DNA of 32,149 nt from Oscillospiraceae bacterium (lineage in GTDB: Bacteria > Bacillota > Clostridia > Oscillospirales > CAG-272): NCBI GenBank assembly GCA_015063485.1, contig SVUA01000018.1, positions 1-32,149 on the forward strand. Reading direction: 5' to 3'. Made by a program: the position numbers and the translations under genes. Below, in pieces: positions 27,926 through 32,149 of this stretch. The notes beneath the pieces were generated by a model. It saw only the letters and a program-made list of their open reading frames with translations, did no database searches and was not told the origin of the DNA. Position 1 is the first letter of the stretch; every line of letters begins with the position of its first letter.

Positions 27926-29632
27926 ATGAATAAACAGATTGCGTTGGAGATGAAAAAGGTATCCAAATACTTCGGCAGTCTTGCGGCAAACAAGAATGTC
28001 GATCTGACCGTGTACCGCGGTGAGATCCTTGCTATCCTTGGTGAAAACGGTTGCGGAAAAACAACTCTTATGAATATGATAGCGGGAATCTACTATCCCG
28101 ATAGCGGTACTATCTCCGTTGACGATCAAGAGGTGGTCATTCGTTCGCCGAAAGACGCATTCCGACACGGTATCGGTATGATACACCAGCACTTTAAGCT
28201 CGTAGACCTGTTTACCGCCGCGGAGAATATCACTCTCGGTGTTCAAAACGGGGAGCATTATAACATAAAGGATATCAACCGCAAGGTCGCGGAGATTGCC
28301 GACAAATACGGCTTCCATATTGACCCAAAGAAAAAAATATACGAAATGTCGGTCTCGGAAAAGCAGACTGTCGAGATACTGAAGGTGCTTTACAGAGGCG
28401 CGGATATACTTATTCTTGACGAGCCCTCCGCCGTTCTGACTCCTCAGGAAACGGACAAGCTGTTCGACGTGCTTCGCCGTATGAGAGAGGACGGAAAATC
28501 TATACTTATAATCACACATAAGCTAAACGAGGTAATGGCTATCTCCGACAGAGTAACCGTTTTGCGTAAGGGAGAACATATCGCCACGGTAAATACCGCA
28601 GAGACTTCACCCGCGGAGCTTACCGAAATGATGGTCGGCAAGAAGGTATCCCTCAATATCGATCGTCCAGAGCCGAAGAACGTCTGTGACCGACTTGAGA
28701 TCAAAGGTCTCAATATGACCGACGCGGACGGCGTAAAGGTGCTCGACAACATCACCTTCTCCGCTCGCGCAGGAGAGATACTCGGTATCGCGGGTATCGC
28801 GGGAAGCGGACAGAGAGAGCTTCTTGAAGCTATCGCAGGTCTTAAAAAACTCGAATCGGGCGAGATAATTTTCAACCGTCCGAAAAAGGATCTGCCCGTC
28901 TCTTTCTACCATAAGACCCTTGCCGAAGTCACAGCACTTGCCGCGGAAGGCAAATTTCATTACGAGGACGGCTCACCCGTTGATTTCAGCGGTATGTCTC
29001 ATTCTCGTATCCGCGAACTTGTAAACTCGGGCAAGGTGCTCTTTAATGAAGACGACATAATGAACCTTCGTGACAAAACACCTCTTCAGATCCGTGAGCT
29101 TGGAGTAAGACTCTCCTTCGTACCTGAGGACCGTCTCGGAATGGGACTTGTGGGAAACATGGACCTTGTTGACAATATGATGCTCCGAAGCTACCGCAAA
29201 GGACATTCTGTGTTCGTTGACAGAAAAAAGCCGAGCGATCTTGCCGACAAGATAGTCAAGGATCTTGAGGTTGCAACTCCCAACACGCACACCCCTGTAA
29301 GACGTCTTTCGGGCGGTAACGTACAAAAAGTTCTTGTAGGACGTGAGATCGCGGCAGCACCTACGGTCCTTATGGCAGCGTACCCCGTAAGAGGTCTTGA
29401 TATAAATTCATCTTATACTATTTACGACCTGCTCACAGAGCAAAAAGAGAACGGCGTTGCGGTTATTTTCGTTGGAGAGGATCTTGATGTTCTCGTTGAG
29501 CTTTGCGACAGGATATTGGTCGTATGCGCAGGACGTGTGACGGGTATCCTTGATGCTCGAAGCACTACCAAAGAAGAAATAGGTCTTTTAATGACAAAAA
29601 CCGAACAGCAGACAGAAAAGGAGGAAAATTAA
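27926..29632 (+). CDS. Double-domain ABC ATPase of the nucleoside importer (NupO/YufO-like)
   Basis: 568 residues with two nucleotide-binding domains. Domain 1: Walker A GENGCGKTT (39-47), signature SVSEKQTVEI where Gly is replaced by Ser, Walker B LILDEPSAVL and the ITHKL switch His. Domain 2: GIAGSGQREL in the Walker A position, RRLSGGNVQKVLVGRE and MAAYPVRGLD without the catalytic Glu, as is usual in this class. Between GEIIFN and ELGVRLSFVPEDR there are about 60 extra residues (roughly 318-376, starting RPKKDLPVSFYHKTLAEVTA), so the protein is longer than the ~510 typical of the family. It powers import through the two permeases that follow. ATG at 27926 with GGAGGA upstream. Confidence 0.93.
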   Translation: MNKQIALEMKKVSKYFGSLAANKNVDLTVYRGEILAILGENGCGKTTLMNMIAGIYYPDSGTISVDDQEVVIRSPKDAFRHGIGMIHQHFKLVDLFTAAENITLGVQNGEHYNIKDINRKVAEIADKYGFHIDPKKKIYEMSVSEKQTVEILKVLYRGADILILDEPSAVLTPQETDKLFDVLRRMREDGKSILIITHKLNEVMAISDRVTVLRKGEHIATVNTAETSPAELTEMMVGKKVSLNIDRPEPKNVCDRLEIKGLNMTDADGVKVLDNITFSARAGEILGIAGIAGSGQRELLEAIAGLKKLESGEIIFNRPKKDLPVSFYHKTLAEVTALAAEGKFHYEDGSPVDFSGMSHSRIRELVNSGKVLFNEDDIMNLRDKTPLQIRELGVRLSFVPEDRLGMGLVGNMDLVDNMMLRSYRKGHSVFVDRKKPSDLADKIVKDLEVATPNTHTPVRRLSGGNVQKVLVGREIAAAPTVLMAAYPVRGLDINSSYTIYDLLTEQKENGVAVIFVGEDLDVLVELCDRILVVCAGRVTGILDARSTTKEEIGLLMTKTEQQTEKEEN

Positions 29633-30733
29633 GTGAAAACGAATGAAAAACAAATTCATGAACCGCTTTTTCACATTGTAAAGCGTGAGCCCCTCCCGAT
29701 CTACAAATCCATGGCTATCCGCGTAATAGCGGTCGCCGCCGCACTTTTGCTCTGTTCCCTTCTCTCTGTATTTCTTGTCGGAGCGAACCCGTTTGATTTC
29801 CTTAAAACGCTTTTTGAAGGAACTTTTGGGTCTGCAAGACGCCTTTGGAAGTTCTCAAAGGATCTCTCTGTGCTTCTCTGTATATCTCTTGCAGTCACTC
29901 CAGCGTTCCGTATGCGATTTTGGAATATCGGAGCTGAGGGTCAGACACTCGTAGGCGCGCTTGCCGCAGTCGCAGTAGCGTTTTACCTCGGAAAAAGCCT
30001 TCCAAACTGGCTGTTACTTATCTTGATGCTTTTGGCAGCTGTCGTCGCAGGCGGCGTATTCGGTGTTCTGCCCGCTATATTCAAGGCTAAATGGAATACC
30101 AACGAAACACTGTTCACCCTTATGATGAACTATGTTGCGTCAGGTCTCGTTTCATACTTTCTCGTCATCTGGACACCGAGCGGCTCAAGCGTTCTCGGCG
30201 CATTGTCGGTAGGACATCTTCCGGTAGTTCTCCATGAATACCTGCTTCTCATCATTATAGTTCTCATTCTTACCGCGCTTATGTATATCTATCTGCATTA
30301 TACCAAGCAAGGATATGAGATCTCGGTAGTCGGTGAGAGCGAAAATACCGCTCGTTATATCGGCATCAAAGTCGGAAAGGTAATTATCCGCACCATGATA
30401 GTTTCAGGCGCTATATGCGGTCTTGCGGGCTTCCTTATAGTCGGAGCGCTCGACCACTCTATAACTCTTACCACGGTAGGCGGTTTAGGCTTTACCGCTA
30501 TAATGGTTTCTTGGCTTGCAAAATTCAATCCCCTTATCATGATAGGAACTTCCGCTTTCGTTGCCTTTCTCCAGCAAGGTTCTGCGCAGATATCAACGAA
30601 CCTCAACATTGACTCGTCCTTCCCGGATATGATAGTCGGTATCGCGCTCTTCTTTATCATCGGTTGTGAATTTTTCATAGGCTATCAGCTCAAATTCCGC
30701 AAATCAAGTACGCAAGGAGGTAAAAAAGCATGA
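29633..30733 (+). CDS. Nucleoside ABC transporter permease (NupP/YufP-like)
   Basis: 366 residues with about 8-10 membrane helices. FRMRFWNIGAEGQTLVGALAA is the family's conserved block, and NETLFTLMMNYVASGLVSYF the coupling region. It forms a channel heterodimer with the next gene product. Start is GTG at 29633, immediately after the ATPase stop, with AGGAGG eight bases upstream. Its last four bases overlap the next gene (ATGA), so the permeases are coupled. Confidence 0.92.
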   Translation: MKTNEKQIHEPLFHIVKREPLPIYKSMAIRVIAVAAALLLCSLLSVFLVGANPFDFLKTLFEGTFGSARRLWKFSKDLSVLLCISLAVTPAFRMRFWNIGAEGQTLVGALAAVAVAFYLGKSLPNWLLLILMLLAAVVAGGVFGVLPAIFKAKWNTNETLFTLMMNYVASGLVSYFLVIWTPSGSSVLGALSVGHLPVVLHEYLLLIIIVLILTALMYIYLHYTKQGYEISVVGESENTARYIGIKVGKVIIRTMIVSGAICGLAGFLIVGALDHSITLTTVGGLGFTAIMVSWLAKFNPLIMIGTSAFVAFLQQGSAQISTNLNIDSSFPDMIVGIALFFIIGCEFFIGYQLKFRKSSTQGGKKA

Positions 30734-31686
30734 ATCCTTTTTTGAACTATCTGTTATCTGCAATTCCGCTTGGAATGACCTTCCTCTTTGGTTGTACAGG
30801 AGAAATACTCACCGAGAAATCGGGACACCTTAACCTTGGTATCCCCGGTATCATGTGTATCGGAGGCGCAAGCGGTTGCGTTGCGCTCAAAATGATGTAC
30901 GGCTCATCCGTTCCTCCCGCGCTTATCGTTATAATAGCAATAATCGCTTCTTTCGCGGGCGGAATACTGATGGGACTTATATATAGTTTCCTCACTGTAA
31001 CGCTTAAAGCGAACCAGAACGTAACAGGTCTTGCTATGACTACGTTCGGTGTTGGTGCTACAAAGCTTATTATGAACGGCATGGCTACAAACGCTACGCA
31101 GTATCTCTTTGCGCTCAAGTATTTCCGCTTCCCTTTTTCAAACACCACCTCGTCGCTTAAATATTGGGGCGTAATGCTTTATCTCGCAATAATCATCGCG
31201 CTTGTCGCGTCCTTCGTATTAACACGCACGCGAGTCGGCTTGCATCTTCGCGCGGTAGGTGAAAACCCCGCTACCGCAGACGCCGTCGGTATTAATATCA
31301 CAGCTTACAAATATATCGCTACGGGTATCGGAAGCGGTATAGCCGCGCTTGGAGGTCTGTTCTATATCATGGACTATTCGGGCTCTAACGAATCCTATAA
31401 ATCGATAGAAGCTTTCGGTTGGCTCGCTATCGCGCTCGTTATATTCACTCTTTGGAGACCGCACCTCAGTATCATCGGCTCGATCATATTCGGCGCGCTT
31501 TATCTCGCGGGAGCGTATATCCCCACACTTCTCGGCATCAAGCTCGATATAAGTGCTACCCCTCTCCTCCAGATGCTTCCTTATGCTGTTACGATCATAG
31601 TTCTTATAGTAACGAGTGTACGAAAAAAACGGGAAAATCAACCGCCCGCATCGCTCGGACTATCGTACTTCCGAGAGGAAAGATAA
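30730..31686 (+). CDS. Nucleoside ABC transporter permease (NupQ/YufQ-like)
   Basis: 318 residues with about 8 membrane helices. GEILTEKSGHLNLGIPGIMCI and LKANQNVTGLAMTTFG are typical of the second permease in BMP-linked importers; GLHLRAVGENPATADAVGIN is the ATPase-contact loop. Translationally coupled to the preceding permease by a 4-base overlap. It is the last gene of the operon; the terminator follows at 31744. Confidence 0.93.
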   Translation: MNPFLNYLLSAIPLGMTFLFGCTGEILTEKSGHLNLGIPGIMCIGGASGCVALKMMYGSSVPPALIVIIAIIASFAGGILMGLIYSFLTVTLKANQNVTGLAMTTFGVGATKLIMNGMATNATQYLFALKYFRFPFSNTTSSLKYWGVMLYLAIIIALVASFVLTRTRVGLHLRAVGENPATADAVGINITAYKYIATGIGSGIAALGGLFYIMDYSGSNESYKSIEAFGWLAIALVIFTLWRPHLSIIGSIIFGALYLAGAYIPTLLGIKLDISATPLLQMLPYAVTIIVLIVTSVRKKRENQPPASLGLSYFREER

Positions 31687-31743
31687 CTAAACTTATTTTT
31701 CATGCACCGCAATGTGCGCTTCATTGAAAAAAGCACTTGCTTT

Positions 31744-31776
31744 GCCCAACTTCTCATAAGGAAGTTGGGCAGTTTT
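31744..31776 (+). terminator. Terminator of the transporter operon
   Basis: GCCCAACTTC (31744-31753) pairs with GAAGTTGGGC (31761-31770), followed by AGTTTTA. Confidence 0.8.
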
Positions 31777-31940
31777 ATTCGCCTTGGGCGAGTTCTATTG
31801 CTTCGCAGTGGTATTCGGCTTGCGCCGAGTGATATTTGCTTCGCAAGTTAAAGGGGCGAATAAAATATCACTGTGAGGCGAAGCCGAACAATATCACTAC
31901 ACGGCGGAGCCGTATAATATCACTCCGACGGAGTCGGAAT
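31773..31940. repeat. Array of small hairpins separated by ATATCAC
   Basis: TTTTATTCGCC (31773-31783) and GGCGAATAAAA (31855-31865) form an outer 11-bp stem around small hairpins (TCGGC-TTGC-GCCGA; TTGC-TTC-GCAA). To the right ATATCAC spacers alternate with GGCGAAGCC, ACGGC-GGA-GCCGT and TCCGAC-GGA-GTCGGA. Left-half spacers read GTGATAT, the inverse. No gene lies between 31687 and 32087. Confidence 0.8.
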
Positions 31941-31947
31941 ATAACTC

Positions 31948-31976
31948 TTGCTTTCTCTCCTAATCTATGATATAAT
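31948..31976 (+). promoter_or_regulatory. Promoter of the gene at the right edge
   Basis: TTGCTT (31948-31953), 17-nt spacer, TATAAT (31971-31976). The ~105-base leader contains GCCTTTGT/ACAAAGGC and GGCTTTGCC-type hairpins. Confidence 0.65.
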
Positions 31977-32087
31977 ATATTCGGTATTGTATGGGTATGG
32001 CTTTGCCCTATGCCTTTGTAACACAAAGGCGAAACTGGCGATAAAATGGAAGGATAAATAAGAATTTTTCGAATGGGAGTATATGAA

Positions 32088-32149
32088 ATGAAAAGATACA
32101 CATCTTGTGCAACAAAATGGTTAGCAATCCTTACCATTATTAGTGTTGC
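32088..32149 (+). CDS. Start of a probable secreted or membrane protein gene, cut by the window
   Basis: Reads MKRYTSCATKWLAILTIISV to the window edge: basic residues followed by a hydrophobic run, as in a signal peptide or first membrane helix. GGGAG lies eight bases before the ATG and a promoter is present upstream. Nothing can be said of its function. Confidence 0.6.
   Translation, partial: MKRYTSCATKWLAILTIISV

Noticed and set aside
31773-31940. A CRISPR array
   Set aside because: Spacer-like segments are themselves hairpins, units are far too short and irregular, and there are no cas genes.
31977-32075. A cyclic-di-GMP riboswitch in the leader of the last gene
   Set aside because: AAAGGC-like words occur, but the tetraloop/receptor and overall order do not fit; the hairpins resemble local repeats.

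Overview
The window looks like chromosome of an uncultured, probably gut-associated, low-to-mid GC Firmicute (class Clostridia; closer placement is not possible from this sequence). The basis is: strong AGGAGG-type ribosome sites; several TTG/GTG starts; many promoters close to TTGACA-17-TATAAT; a ThiI with no rhodanese domain; BMP-type nucleoside ABC transport genes; and AT-rich spacers full of small palindromic repeats. Every promoter, operator and fold below was read by eye.

Layout. 1-1470: the end of a membrane protein gene, a 5'-truncated S24 repressor gene abutting the tail of an unrelated gene, and tRNA-Glu(CTC). 1477-4060 (minus): exonuclease, DUF2007 protein and thiI in one operon. 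4201-9227: an AraC regulator divergent from four genes, two xylose-isomerase-like TIM-barrel proteins and two tandem Gfo/Idh/MocA oxidoreductases; this is a catabolic cassette for an unidentified sugar or glycoside. 9284-11923: a phage-like repressor/Cro switch, a coupled small ORF with an in-frame TGA, and a 1.25 kb AT-rich segment flanked by a 25-bp direct repeat of the tRNA-Ser(GGA) 3' end. 12078-14879: an AraC regulator divergent from fucI. 15282-16317: RHH, HTH and RadC genes. 16369-18818: pseudouridine synthase, a small membrane protein, an M23 peptidase and dUTPase. 19303-25668: a surface-polysaccharide locus (flippase, UDP-galactopyranose mutase, DUF4422 protein and large membrane protein on the minus strand; divergent GT8 glycosyltransferase). 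25901-26284: methylglyoxal synthase. 26539-31686: a BMP lipoprotein, a double-ABC ATPase and two permeases, probably nucleoside uptake, with a compact folded leader. 32088-end: the start of a new secreted-protein gene.

How the parts work together. Each of the two AraC genes faces its own sugar operon, suggesting substrate-induced sugar catabolism. FucI suggests L-fucose or D-arabinose use. The BMP transporter probably imports nucleosides. The polysaccharide genes build a Galf-containing glycan and export it across the membrane.

Most worth follow-up: the tRNA-Ser island scar, the three-way-junction leader of the BMP gene, the divergent repressor switch with its interrupted small ORF, the paired TIM-barrel/oxidoreductase cassette, and several palindromic element families in the spacers. 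No CRISPR array, transposase or integrase gene was seen.
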